From Desulfitobacterium metallireducens DSM 15288 (lineage in GTDB: Bacteria > Bacillota > Desulfitobacteriia > Desulfitobacteriales > Desulfitobacteriaceae), in the NCBI RefSeq assembly GCF_000231405.2, contig NZ_CP007032.1, forward strand, positions 806,001 through 870,000: 64,000 nucleotides of DNA, given 5' to 3'. Both the position numbers and the translations under genes were made by a program. The notes under the pieces were generated by a model, which saw nothing but the letters and a program-made list of their open reading frames with translations, was not told the DNA's origin and ran no database searches. How positions within the stretch are numbered: position 1 is the stretch's first letter; each line of letters starts with the position of its first letter. Positions 45,442-54,831 of this stretch are shown piece after piece.

Positions 45442-48120
45442 GTGGAATGGCTAACTGTATCAATTAATGGGAATGATTATAACGTACCCAAAGGGAGCAC
45501 AGTCTTAGAAGCATGTCGCATGAACGACATTCCGGTTCCGACGCTTTGTCAAGATCCAGAGCTCACTAATGCAGGAGCTTGTCGCTTGTGCGTGGTTGAG
45601 ATTGATGGAATGCGGAATCTTCCGCCTTCCTGTGTGACCCAAGTAACTCAAGGTATGACTGTAAGGACGCATACCGATAAAGTCAGAAAGGCACGTAAGA
45701 CCATTCTTGAACTTTTAGTGGCTAATCATCCGTTAGACTGTATGACCTGTCAAAAGATGGGGAATTGCTCGCTCGCTGAGTACGCTTATGAGTATGGAGC
45801 AACAGGTGAGAAATATGCAGGAGAGCGGAGAGAGCTCCCTATTGATGATAGCAACCCCTTTATTTTAAGAGATCCGAATAAATGTATTCTGTGTGGAAAA
45901 TGTGTTCGTGCTTGTGAGGAAATGCAGGGACAGTCTAACCTGGATTTCTTCAAGCGCGGTTTTAATGCCCAAGTTGGACCCGCTTTTGGCTTGCCTTATA
46001 GTGAGTCGGAATGTGTATTTTGTGGAGACTGTGTTGCAGTATGCCCTGTCGGAGCTCTCACAGAGAAGCAGATGGTTGGGAAAGGCCGTCCTTGGGAAGT
46101 GGAGAAGGTCCAAACGACCTGCCCTTTCTGTGGAACAGGGTGTAATTTTGACCTCAATGTTAAGGATGGGAAAGTTATCGGGGTCACTTCGAACCCAGAG
46201 GCTCCCGTGAATGGAAAAGCACTCTGTGTGAAGGGCCGTTTTGGCTATGATATGATTCATAGTCAGAACCGCTTAACTACCCCACTTATCAAAAAGGAGG
46301 GGGAATTCGTCGAAGCGAGTTGGGAGGAAGCCCTCGATTTAGTCGCTTCCCGTCTGGGTGAGATAAAAACGCAATATGGAGCTGACAGCATAGGAGCGTT
46401 GAGTTCAGCTCGATGTACAAATGAAGAAAACTTCCTGATGCAAAAATTCATGCGCGCGGTGGTCGGAACGAATAACGTTGACCACTGCGCCCGGACCTGA
46501 CACGCTCCTACTGTAGCCGGTCTGGCTACTTCATTTGGATCTGGAGCGATGACGAATTCTATTAATGAAATACCGAATGTCCAAGTTATGTTTGTGATTG
46601 GTTCAAATACGACGGAAGCTCATCCCGTGATCGGGACGAAGATGAAACAAGCTTTAGCCCGGGGAGCTAAGCTTATTGTAGCCGACCCACGCCGTATCGA
46701 GCTTGCCGATCGTGCAGACGTTTGGATGCGTTTACGCCCAGGAACAGATATTCCGCTCATCAATGGGATTATGAATATCATTCTGGAAAAAGGCTGGGCT
46801 GACCAAAAGTTCATTGAAGAGCGGACGGAAGGCTTTGATACTTTTGTCGAAAATCTCAAGAAATTTTCGCCTGAAGCCGTGAGTAAAATTACGGGTGTAC
46901 CTGTTGAACAAATGGTTGAAGCGGCTCAGATGTATGCCACAGCTGAACGAGCCCAAATTTTCTATACTCTTGGAATTACTGAGCATACCTGTGGCACAGA
47001 TAACGTCATGAGTCTTGCAAATCTATCGTTATTAACGGGGAATATTGGGAAAGAAAGTTCTGGGGTTAATCCATTGCGCGGGCAAAATAACGTGCAAGGA
47101 GCCTGTGATATGGGGGCATTGCCCACAGATTATCCGGGTTATCAAAAAGTTTCGAGTGCGACGGCACGCGTAAAATTTCAAGAAGCCTGGGGTGTTCCTT
47201 TAAATCCAAACCCTGGTTTTAAGATTCCTGATATGTTCGAGTCCGCGCTTGAGAAGAACTTAAGAGCGATGTATGTCTTCGGAGAAGATCCGATTCTTAC
47301 CGATGCAGATGCGAATCACGTTCGTAAGGGTTTACAAGCGCTTGATTTTCTCGTTGTCCAAGATATCTTCATGTCTGAGACGGCTCAATTAGCAGACGTG
47401 ATTTTACCGGGTACGAGCTTTGCAGAAAAGACAGGAACCTTCACCAATACGGAACGTCGCGTTCAAATGGTGAATCAAGCCATTGAACCCATTGGAAATA
47501 CTAAGGTTGATTGGAAGATCATCTGTGAAATTGCAACGCGGATGGGTTATCCCTTCACCTACGAATCCACGGCTGAGGTGATGCAAGAAATTGCCTCCTT
47601 AACTCCTTCTTATGCCGGAATTTCCCATGCTCGACTTGGACAGAAAGGACTGCAATGGCCAGTACCGAATGCTGAACACCCAGGAACAAAATTCCTACAT
47701 GAAGGTCAATTTTCACGAGGTAAAGGTCTCTTCAGGTCGATTGCATATCAGCTGCCTGATGAACTCCCTGATGAAGAATATCCCTTCTTGTTGAGTACCG
47801 GTCGCAAGCTTTCACACTATAATATTATGACACGTAACTCGGAGGCACTTGAAGCCTATTCGCCGGAAGAGTATGCTGAGCTTAATCCGAAGGATGCAGA
47901 CCGTCTAAAAGTTGAGGATGGGGGAAAAGTTAAAGTAGCATCACGACGGGGAGAGTTAGAAACTAAAGTAAGGGTTACAGATCGTGTCCCTGCGGGTATG
48001 ATTTTTATGACCCTCCACTACAAAGAGTCCCCAACCAATGTCTTAACCAATGGTGCATATGATAAAGTAACCAAGACTTACGAATATAAAGTTTGTGGAG
48101 TCAAGGTTGAGCGAGCGTAG
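45442..48120 (+). CDS. fdhA: Formate dehydrogenase catalytic subunit, selenoprotein
   Basis: This molybdenum or tungsten bis-MGD enzyme oxidises formate to CO2 or runs in reverse. One reading frame runs from GTG 45442 to TAG 48120 if the in-frame TGA at 46498-46500 is read as selenocysteine (residue 353). The context CARTUHAPTVAGL is the active site of Sec formate dehydrogenases, including the His after Sec. The N-terminus carries NuoG-like clusters: a [2Fe-2S] set (PTLCQDPELTNAGACRLC), CILCGKCVRAC and CVFCGDCVAVCP, then a 4Fe-4S site CPFCGTGC. The length of 892 is near that of acetogen FdhA. A naive caller would split it in two. Confidence 0.95.
46498..46535 (+). promoter_or_regulatory. UGA selenocysteine codon and bacterial SECIS hairpin
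   Basis: The TGA (46498-46500) is followed 12 bases later by the stem GTAGCC / GGCTAC (46513-46518 and 46524-46529) with apical loop GGTCT. GGUCU in the loop and a distance of about 18 bases match the fdhF SECIS of Escherichia coli, the SelB binding site. Confidence 0.92.
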
Positions 48121-48243
48121 TTAAGAAAAAAGCTCCTATGTTTTTGCATAACGGGTTCCGTTTGGAGATTCAGAATTACAAATCGCGTTTAAAATTACGC
48201 TTGAAATCACAGTCAAAAACGCAGAAATTCATAAACACATTAA

Positions 48244-48279
48244 ATGACCACTAATATTTGTTTTAGTGGTCATCTTTTT
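48244..48279 (+). terminator. Terminator of the formate dehydrogenase operon
   Basis: ATGACCACTAA and TTAGTGGTCAT form an 11-bp stem followed by TTTTT. Confidence 0.9.
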
Positions 48280-48378
48280 ATGCCCTAAATAATAAATTAA
48301 ACATTGAATTGAAAATAATTCACTCTGTTTTGAAATATATTCCAAAATGTGATATAAATAACAAGGAGGTACGAATTG

Positions 48379-49512
48379 ATGAATACATTTTTTTCGGTAT
48401 TATCCATAATCAGTATGCTTATGATTATAAACTTAACTTTCCTTTTATTGAGGTATGTCAAAGAGATACCAGCGTTTGGACAAAACAAATTATTACCTCA
48501 TCGGGACAATTATCCATCACTATCTATTGTGATTCCTGCTTGTAACGAAGAACTTTTTATTGAACAGACTGCTAGACGACTATTAAATCAAGAGTACCCG
48601 AATTTAGAGGTCGTCGTTGTTAATGACCGTTCAACTGATAATACAGGAGCAGTTCTCGAAAAGCTGAATGCTGAATATCCTCAACTAAAAGTTATAACGA
48701 TTAAGAATTTACCTGAAAACTGGCTAGGTAAAACTAATGCAATTTATCAAGGAGTGAAGAATTCATCAGGAGAATGGCTACTTTTCACCGATGCTGATGT
48801 CTTATTTGCTCCAGGGAGTTTAAAAGAAACTGTTGGTTATGCGGTTGAACATAATCTTGACCATCTAGGGATTGCTCCCGATATTTACTATGGAAGTGCA
48901 TTCTATCGTGCCTTTATTGGATACGTAGCTATTACTGTTACAATGCTACTCATGTTTTCGAAAAAAGGTGGAATGGGTGCATTCAATCTCGTAAAAAGAT
49001 CGGTATATGACGCGGTTGGAGGGTATCAATCGGTAGCCATGAAGGTTGTTGACGATTTATCTTTTGGAGAAGTCATTGTAGACAAAGGTTATAAACAAAA
49101 ACTCGGACGCTCTAATAAAGGGTTTATCACTGTAAAATGGTATAATAATCTTAGAGAATTATTTAGAGGATTTGAAAAGAATCAGTTTGCTTCGGCAAAA
49201 TATAGCGTGGCTATGGCTGTAAGTATGATTCTTTTTGTTCTTCTGATTAATGTTTATCCCTTTATTGGGCTATTCTTAGGGCCAATCTGGGCAAGAATTT
49301 TATGTGGTATTTCTATTTTAAATTGGATCATTGTCTATAACGACTTAGCGAAAAAAAATAATGTTTCTCCAAGTTTTGTTATATTCCATCCATTATGTGC
49401 TTTATTTGAAATTGGTGCGGTTTTAAATTCAATGTTTAAAACATTAAGCAAAGGTGGCGTTGAATGGAGAGGTCAATTTTACTCAATTAAAGAATTAAAG
49501 AAGAATATTTAG
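48379..49512 (+). CDS. Family 2 glycosyltransferase, membrane-bound
   Basis: This 377-residue processive-type GT-A enzyme has an N-terminal membrane helix, SIVIPACNEE at the start of the catalytic domain, VVVNDRSTDNT and the FTDADVLF metal motif. Two or more C-terminal membrane helices follow. It resembles CrtQ/HpnB-type transferases that glycosylate terpenoid or lipid acceptors. The ATG at 48379 lies 9 bases after AAGGAGG. The gene is more AT-rich than its neighbours. The acceptor is unknown. Confidence 0.8.
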   Translation: MNTFFSVLSIISMLMIINLTFLLLRYVKEIPAFGQNKLLPHRDNYPSLSIVIPACNEELFIEQTARRLLNQEYPNLEVVVVNDRSTDNTGAVLEKLNAEYPQLKVITIKNLPENWLGKTNAIYQGVKNSSGEWLLFTDADVLFAPGSLKETVGYAVEHNLDHLGIAPDIYYGSAFYRAFIGYVAITVTMLLMFSKKGGMGAFNLVKRSVYDAVGGYQSVAMKVVDDLSFGEVIVDKGYKQKLGRSNKGFITVKWYNNLRELFRGFEKNQFASAKYSVAMAVSMILFVLLINVYPFIGLFLGPIWARILCGISILNWIIVYNDLAKKNNVSPSFVIFHPLCALFEIGAVLNSMFKTLSKGGVEWRGQFYSIKELKKNI

Positions 49513-49665
49513 GTAGAAATTACGTTAGTAGAATTGTAATAAAATTAGTTATCTTTATATAAATGGTAGATGAATTGTTTGCTAAATTCATTTACCTATT
49601 TGTTTGTATCTACTCTAACGGAAATAAACCTTCAACATAGTTCTTCAAATAAGGGGGGCGGGAAG

Positions 49666-51156
49666 TTGGCTAAGAAAATTCTTATTATCGGAGCGGGAAT
49701 CGGAGGCTTGTCGGCGGGATGTTACGGACAAATGAACGGTTACGACACAGAGATTTACGAAATGCATGATATCCCCGGCGGGCTATGTACTTCGTGGTCA
49801 AGAAAGGGCTATACCATCGACGGTTCAATCTATTATCTGTTGGGGTCTAACGCGAGTAACCCCATTTATGATTACTGGACGGAAGTCGGGGCTTTTCAAG
49901 ATAAGGAATTGATTCAGCACGATGAATTTTACCGAGTTGAGGGAGAAGATGGTCGCACCTGTATTCTGTATAGCGATTTACACCGTTTGGAAGAACATTT
50001 GTTATCACTATCCCCTTTGGACAAAGATCTGATTCAAGAAATGATCCGAGTCGCTCTTTTGTTTACGACCATCCCAAATCCGACCGAAAAACCCTATGAT
50101 CTCTATTCTTGGCTAGACTGGCTAAAAATGTTCTACAAACTCCACCCCTATTTTAAGGATTTTCAAAAATATGCCCAAATTACTTTAGGTGATTTTGCCG
50201 ATCAATTTAGGGATCCCCTCATCCGTGAAACCTTGAAGTGTTTTCCTCCAACTTATCAGGGAATGTCTCTGTTCTTTTGCACTTTAGCGTCTTATCATAA
50301 TCAGGATGCCGGTTACCCTCTGGGAGGATCTCGGGAGTTTAGCAAGTCCATCGCCAAACACTATACGGATTTAGGCGGAAAGCTCCATTATAAGGCTAAA
50401 GTGGATCGAGTTTTGGTCAAGAACAATCAAGCGGTAGGAATCCGGCTCAGTGATGGAACGGAAGTGTGTGGAGATTATATTTTGCCCGCGATAAACAGCT
50501 ATTCAACCATGTTTGACCTGCTCGGGGGGCGCTATGTTAATCAAAAACTCAAAGGTTATTATGAGACCCTTCCCACGTTGACTAATGTGCAAGTTGCACT
50601 CGGTGTCGATTATGACTTAAGTCAAGAACCTCACTTTCTCGGTGTAAAATTGCCCGAACCTGTCACTCTGGGCGGGATGACCATTCAATATGTTTTTTTG
50701 AAACATTATGGTTATGACACGTCCCTAAGCCCTTCAGGAAAGTCTTTGGTGCTTTCGTTCTTTGAAGCTTCTTATGATTATTGGAAAAACCTTGCCGATA
50801 ATCCCGAAGCATATGCTGCGGAGAAAAAGAAGTTTTCTGATTTAGTGATTCAAGCCTTGAATCAGAAATATCCCGTTTGTAAGGGTAACATAGAGATGGT
50901 AGATGTTGCTACTCCCTTGACGTATGTCCGTTATACCGATACGTGGAAAGGGGCCTACATGTCCTGGATTGAGATGACAAAAACCGGTTTCCTGCGTGTT
51001 TCACGGACATTACCCGGACTTGAAAATCTTTATATGCTTAGTCAGTGGACGAACCCGCCAGGAGGTTTACCTAGTGCTTTAGTATCTGGCCGCTGGGCAA
51101 TCCAGATTTTGTGTAAGAAAGATAAGAAGGCGTTTACAACTACAAAGACCAAGTAA
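49666..51156 (+). CDS. CrtI/phytoene-desaturase-like FAD oxidoreductase
   Basis: This 496-residue flavoprotein of the CrtI/carotenoid isomerase type has the N-terminal FAD motif IIGAGIGGLSAGCYGQ, followed by EMHDIPGGLCTSW. The C-terminal WTNPPGGLPSALVSGRWA is the second FAD-contact segment. A TTG start at 49666 follows AAGGGGGG by 7 bases; upstream residues in the frame look non-coding. No phytoene or squalene synthase is nearby, so a carotenoid role is unproven. Such proteins are common in Clostridia as unassigned oxidoreductases. Confidence 0.82.
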   Translation: MAKKILIIGAGIGGLSAGCYGQMNGYDTEIYEMHDIPGGLCTSWSRKGYTIDGSIYYLLGSNASNPIYDYWTEVGAFQDKELIQHDEFYRVEGEDGRTCILYSDLHRLEEHLLSLSPLDKDLIQEMIRVALLFTTIPNPTEKPYDLYSWLDWLKMFYKLHPYFKDFQKYAQITLGDFADQFRDPLIRETLKCFPPTYQGMSLFFCTLASYHNQDAGYPLGGSREFSKSIAKHYTDLGGKLHYKAKVDRVLVKNNQAVGIRLSDGTEVCGDYILPAINSYSTMFDLLGGRYVNQKLKGYYETLPTLTNVQVALGVDYDLSQEPHFLGVKLPEPVTLGGMTIQYVFLKHYGYDTSLSPSGKSLVLSFFEASYDYWKNLADNPEAYAAEKKKFSDLVIQALNQKYPVCKGNIEMVDVATPLTYVRYTDTWKGAYMSWIEMTKTGFLRVSRTLPGLENLYMLSQWTNPPGGLPSALVSGRWAIQILCKKDKKAFTTTKTK

Positions 51157-51210
51157 AGTTTTATATATGGAAATGTGTATCTATTGGTAGTCTTATACTT
51201 AATTACAAAT

Positions 51211-51245
51211 AGTCACGATTTGGTAGTCAAGTCGTGGCTGTTTTT
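51211..51245 (+). terminator. Terminator after the CrtI-like gene
   Basis: AGTCACGA and TCGTGGCT form an 8-bp stem with a 13-base loop and a T run. Confidence 0.7.
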
Positions 51246-51434
51246 CGTTGCTAATGTCTATGTTAAAAATACGTTAATGTTTTTGCATAGGAGTTTTTCC
51301 TTGCTAGTACGCCCAGCGTCGTTTAATATAACTCTGTTTCGCTTTTAAATGTTGCTTTCAAGAAAAATAGAGTATATCATTTTTTTAGCAGTGTATCATT
51401 TTTGACATGGGGAGGGGGCTTTAAAATTTTAGAG

Positions 51435-52028
51435 ATGACAGGCATTGTGCTTGCAGGTGGGAAGAGCTCACGCATGGGTAAAAATAAAGCCTTTTTAGAA
51501 TTTGATGGGAAGCCCTTAATCGAAAAAAATTTAGCTATTCTCGAAACGCTTTTTAGTGAGGTTTTGATAAGTAGTAATACGCCTGAACTTTATAAGAGTT
51601 ATCAAGAAAAAGTCGTTCAAGATCGATATTCTGGCAGTGGACCCTTTGGGGGGCTTCATGCTTGCTTGGAAGAATCGCGTACCGAGTATGCGTTCTTTGT
51701 CGCCTGCGATATCCCAATCTTGGATCCTGCGCTTATTCAATATATGGCCTCCTTGACTGAAGGGTATGAGTGTGTTGTTCCAAGGACAGAGGATGGAATG
51801 CATCCCTTGTTTTCTTTCTATAATAAATCATGTCTCCCTAAAATAGAGGATTTTCTGAAAGTAGGGCACTTTAAAGTGATTGACCTATTTCCTTTTTTAT
51901 CTGTTCGATATGTGGAAGAAAAAGAACTCGCTCGTTTTGGTGACCCTCGGTTGCTGATGTGTAATGTGAATACACCTGAAGAGTGGTCTGGATTTCAAAA
52001 TAGATTTATGGAAAATGTAAAAAAATAA
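51435..52028 (+). CDS. mobA: Molybdenum cofactor guanylyltransferase
   Basis: This enzyme attaches GMP to molybdopterin, giving the MGD form used by formate dehydrogenase. The N-terminal loop GIVLAGGKSSRMGKNKA is diagnostic, and ACDIPIL holds the metal aspartate. The ATG at 51435 gives the classical N-terminus (197 residues), but its ribosome site is unclear: the GGGGAGGGGG at 51409 is 16 bases away. A TTG at 51402 has no site at all. Confidence 0.92.
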   Translation: MTGIVLAGGKSSRMGKNKAFLEFDGKPLIEKNLAILETLFSEVLISSNTPELYKSYQEKVVQDRYSGSGPFGGLHACLEESRTEYAFFVACDIPILDPALIQYMASLTEGYECVVPRTEDGMHPLFSFYNKSCLPKIEDFLKVGHFKVIDLFPFLSVRYVEEKELARFGDPRLLMCNVNTPEEWSGFQNRFMENVKK

Positions 52029-52139
52029 AGAGGAATTTGTAGGTTAAACGCGAATTAAGTATTATTAAAATAATATTTTATAAAGATCAAAAACTATGTA
52101 TAATAGAAATAGACATCTAAACAAATGATTAAGTTAAGT

Positions 52140-52316
52140 GAATATCTTGCTCCGAAACTAGATAACCTAAGGCCTTTTTTAAGGTGACGGTGACTAGGCT
52201 AGTGTTTATACACTCGGGTATTGTCGGAAACGATAATATCTCCTATTGGAAAGGAGTCTGTTAAGGCAAAGCGGGAATACTCCGCGGTTAAAACAGACCG
52301 CGGAGTATTTTTATTT
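52140..52316 (+). promoter_or_regulatory. Probable Moco riboswitch with intrinsic terminator before moaA
   Basis: A structured leader carries segments like those of the molybdenum-cofactor RNA: CTCCGAAAC near its start, AAGGTGACGG, CGGAAAC, and the hairpin CTCC-TATTGGAAA-GGAG, then AAGGC. It ends in a perfect terminator (AATACTCCGCGGT / ACCGCGGAGTATT, 52276-52309, with a T-rich tail). TATAAT at 52099-52104 is a likely -10 box. Its placement before moaA fits. I cannot separate it from the tungsten-cofactor variant, and its edges are approximate. Confidence 0.72.
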
Positions 52317-52355
52317 TATCGATTTTTAAACGCCTTGATGGAAAGAGGGATTAAA

Positions 52356-53327
52356 ATGCAAGACCAATTTCAACGGCGAATTGAATATCTACGTATCTCC
52401 ATCACAGATCGCTGTAATCTACGGTGTCAGTACTGCATGCCTGCTACGGGTGTTCAATGGATACCTCATGAAGATATTCTAAGTTTTGAGGAAATTTATC
52501 GCTTGGTTAAATTGAGTACGCATCTCGGTTTTAAACGTTTTCGCCTTACAGGTGGGGAACCCCTTGTGCGAAAAGGACTAGTTGATTTCATCAGTCAAGT
52601 TTCTCAAGTTCCTGGGGTCGAGGATTTAATGCTAACGACGAATGGAATACTCTTGCCGGAAATGGCCTTTGATTTGAAAGCGGCAGGCTTGAATCGTGTC
52701 AATATTAGTTTAGATACCTTTGATCCAGACCGTTTTAGGGAAATAACGCGTGGCGGAGATGTGAACAAAGTATTTCAGGGGATTGCTCGTTCCTTAGAGG
52801 TTGATTTAAAACCAGTAAAATTAAATGTTGTGGTTGTTCGCGATTTTAACCTGCATGAATTACCGAAGTTTCTTGAACTCGCTCAGAAATATCCCATCCA
52901 TGTTCGCTTTATCGAGCTTATGCCGATTGGGGTCAGTTCTGATCAACGCAACGAATTCGTCCCGATTGCTGAAATGAAGGAAATTCTGGGGTTACAAGGA
53001 TTGGAACCTGAGAAGAAAGAGTTTGGTGGTGGACCGGCTGAGTATGTATCACCAGAGGGCTTTCAGGGAAACGTTGGATTTATTAGTGCGTTAAGCCGGC
53101 ATTTTTGTAGCACCTGTAACCGTATGCGCTTGACGGCTGACGGAAAATTACGGCCCTGCTTGCATAGTCCGAAAGAAGTTGATTTACGTCAAGCCTTGCG
53201 AAATGGAAGTACTGATGAAGAACTTTTACAGATATTAGAACAAGCCATCTGGAATAAACCAGCGGAACACCATATGAATGAGGAAGCATGGCAAGGGAAT
53301 CGCGTGATGTCACAGATCGGAGGATAA
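52356..53327 (+). CDS. moaA: GTP 3',8-cyclase
   Basis: This radical SAM enzyme starts Moco synthesis from GTP. The N-terminal cluster motif is CNLRCQYC, and the C-terminal cluster CSTCNRMRL with a third Cys in LRPCLHS. The usual GG end is present (SQIGG). The ATG at 52356 follows AAAGAGGG, giving 323 residues. Longer in-frame starts would run into the riboswitch terminator and are rejected. moaC follows two bases later. Confidence 0.95.
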   Translation: MQDQFQRRIEYLRISITDRCNLRCQYCMPATGVQWIPHEDILSFEEIYRLVKLSTHLGFKRFRLTGGEPLVRKGLVDFISQVSQVPGVEDLMLTTNGILLPEMAFDLKAAGLNRVNISLDTFDPDRFREITRGGDVNKVFQGIARSLEVDLKPVKLNVVVVRDFNLHELPKFLELAQKYPIHVRFIELMPIGVSSDQRNEFVPIAEMKEILGLQGLEPEKKEFGGGPAEYVSPEGFQGNVGFISALSRHFCSTCNRMRLTADGKLRPCLHSPKEVDLRQALRNGSTDEELLQILEQAIWNKPAEHHMNEEAWQGNRVMSQIGG

Positions 53328-53329
53328 AG

Positions 53330-53797
53330 ATGGAACTCACACATTTTGATGAAAATGGCCGGGCGAGGATGGTCGATGTCAGTGACAAAGGAGAAACGAG
53401 ACGCGTAGCTGTTGCACGCGGAAAAGTTGAAATGCAACCGGAAACCCTCGAGCGGATTCGTCAGGGGCAAATTGCTAAGGGAGATGTTTTAGCTGTTGCC
53501 CAAGTGGCGGGTATCATGGGGGCTAAACAGACGTCAAACTTGATACCGATGTGTCATCCTTTGGGAATTACGGGTGCAGAACTAAATTTTGAAATTGTCC
53601 CTCCGGGAACAATAGAAATCGAGGCCACGGTTAAAGTCACGGGGAAAACGGGAGTTGAAATGGAGGCCTTAACGGCCGTCAGTGTTGCTGCATTAACCAT
53701 TTACGATATGTGTAAGGCAATCGACAAAAGGATGAAGATTGGCGAAATCCGCCTTATGGAAAAAGAAGGCGGAAAGAGCGGACATTTTGTACGTTAA
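53330..53797 (+). CDS. moaC: Cyclic pyranopterin monophosphate synthase
   Basis: This enzyme forms cPMP from the MoaA product. [30 protein letters not shown] and the C-terminal GGKSG are family hallmarks. The ATG at 53330 follows CGGAGG and gives 155 residues. It is part of the moaA-moaC-MOSC-mogA operon. Confidence 0.95.
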   Translation: MELTHFDENGRARMVDVSDKGETRRVAVARGKVEMQPETLERIRQGQIAKGDVLAVAQVAGIMGAKQTSNLIPMCHPLGITGAELNFEIVPPGTIEIEATVKVTGKTGVEMEALTAVSVAALTIYDMCKAIDKRMKIGEIRLMEKEGGKSGHFVR

Positions 53798-53825
53798 TAA
53801 GAGTTATAATAAAGGGGATAGAATA

Positions 53826-54260
53826 ATGGCTAAAATTATTGCAGTATGTACCAGCGAACGTAAAGGTATGCGTAAGAAAAACGTAGGTGAAGGAACTTTA
53901 AAAGTGAAATTCGGAATCGAAGGGGATGCCCATGGTGGGGATTGGCATCGCCAAGTGAGTTTGCTCGCGATGGAAAGCATTAAAAAGATGCAGGACAAAG
54001 GACTGGATGTAGGTCCTGGCGATTTTGCAGAGAATTTAACCACAGAAGGAATTGATCTAGTGAGCTTACCCATTGGCACAAAACTTAAAATCGGCGATGC
54101 GGGTGTAGGTGAAGTGACTCAGATCGGTAAGGAATGTCATGCCAAATGTGCGATCTATTATCAAGCTGGAGATTGCGTAATGCCTAAAGAAGGAATTTTT
54201 ATCAAGGTCTTAGAGGGAGGCCAAGTACGGGTGGGAGATAGTATTGAGGTGATGAATTGA
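53826..54260 (+). CDS. MOSC-domain protein
   Basis: This 144-residue stand-alone MOSC domain belongs to a fold that binds sulfur or Moco intermediates and is related to Moco sulfurase C-termini. It has GIEGDAHGGDWHRQVSLL and GPGDFAENLTTEG, both characteristic, and cysteines in GKECHAKCAIY. AAGGGG lies 8 bases before the ATG. Its stop codon overlaps the mogA start (TGATG). Its exact step in Moco handling is not known. Confidence 0.9.
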   Translation: MAKIIAVCTSERKGMRKKNVGEGTLKVKFGIEGDAHGGDWHRQVSLLAMESIKKMQDKGLDVGPGDFAENLTTEGIDLVSLPIGTKLKIGDAGVGEVTQIGKECHAKCAIYYQAGDCVMPKEGIFIKVLEGGQVRVGDSIEVMN

Positions 54261-54760
54261 TGTTCAGAGTCGGTGTAATCACGGCTAGCGATAAGGGCTC
54301 TCGAGGAGAAAGAGAAGACCTCTCAGGTGCGCTCTTAAAGGAATTAGTCAAGGAGATTGAGGGAGAAGTCGTGGCATATGTCGTTCTCCCAGATGAGCAA
54401 CAACAATTAGCTCAAAAGATGCGGGAATGGGCTGATGAGCTGAGTTTAGATCTGATCTTAACCACCGGTGGAACGGGTTTTTCTTTGCGAGATGTAACAC
54501 CAGAGGCGACCAAGGATGTCGCAGACCGCATGGTTCCTGGAATTGCGGAAGTAATGCGCTATGAAAGTTATAAGATTACGCCTAAAGCCATGCTCAGTCG
54601 AGCGGTTGCGGCTTTGCGAAAACGCACCCTCATTGTGAATATGCCAGGTTCTCCGAAAGCGGTTAAAGAATGTTGGCAGGCTATCGCGCCCGCTTTACCC
54701 CATGGAATTCAAATTCTCAAAGGGGAAGCCAGTGAGTGTGCTACGCCCATAAACTCCTAA
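54260..54760 (+). CDS. mogA: MogA/MoaB-type molybdopterin adenylyltransferase
   Basis: This 166-residue enzyme adenylates molybdopterin before metal insertion. ITASDKGSRG starts the fold, LTTGGTGFSLRDVTPEAT is the active loop and NMPGSPKAVKECW is the C-terminal motif. The ATG overlaps the MOSC stop, with GAGGTGA upstream. moeA, moaD and moaE are not in the window. Confidence 0.93.
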   Translation: MFRVGVITASDKGSRGEREDLSGALLKELVKEIEGEVVAYVVLPDEQQQLAQKMREWADELSLDLILTTGGTGFSLRDVTPEATKDVADRMVPGIAEVMRYESYKITPKAMLSRAVAALRKRTLIVNMPGSPKAVKECWQAIAPALPHGIQILKGEASECATPINS

Positions 54761-54831
54761 AAGTGCTTGTCACCCCTGTCCGGTTTACGCATACAGTATA
54801 GTAGGCGAACCGGGAACGGGGTGATTTTATT

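Noticed and set aside
46513-46529. Hairpin inside fdhA read as a terminator
   Set aside because: It has no T run and lies within coding sequence at the SECIS position.
45433-46549. A frameshift or nonsense mutation breaking the formate dehydrogenase gene
   Set aside because: The frame is unchanged on both sides of the TGA, the context is the Sec active site, and a GGUCU-loop SECIS hairpin follows at the right distance.
52221-52355. Longer MoaA N-terminus starting at 52221
   Set aside because: It would be translated through the leader terminator and lacks a ribosome site. The ATG at 52356 has AAAGAGGG and gives the normal length.
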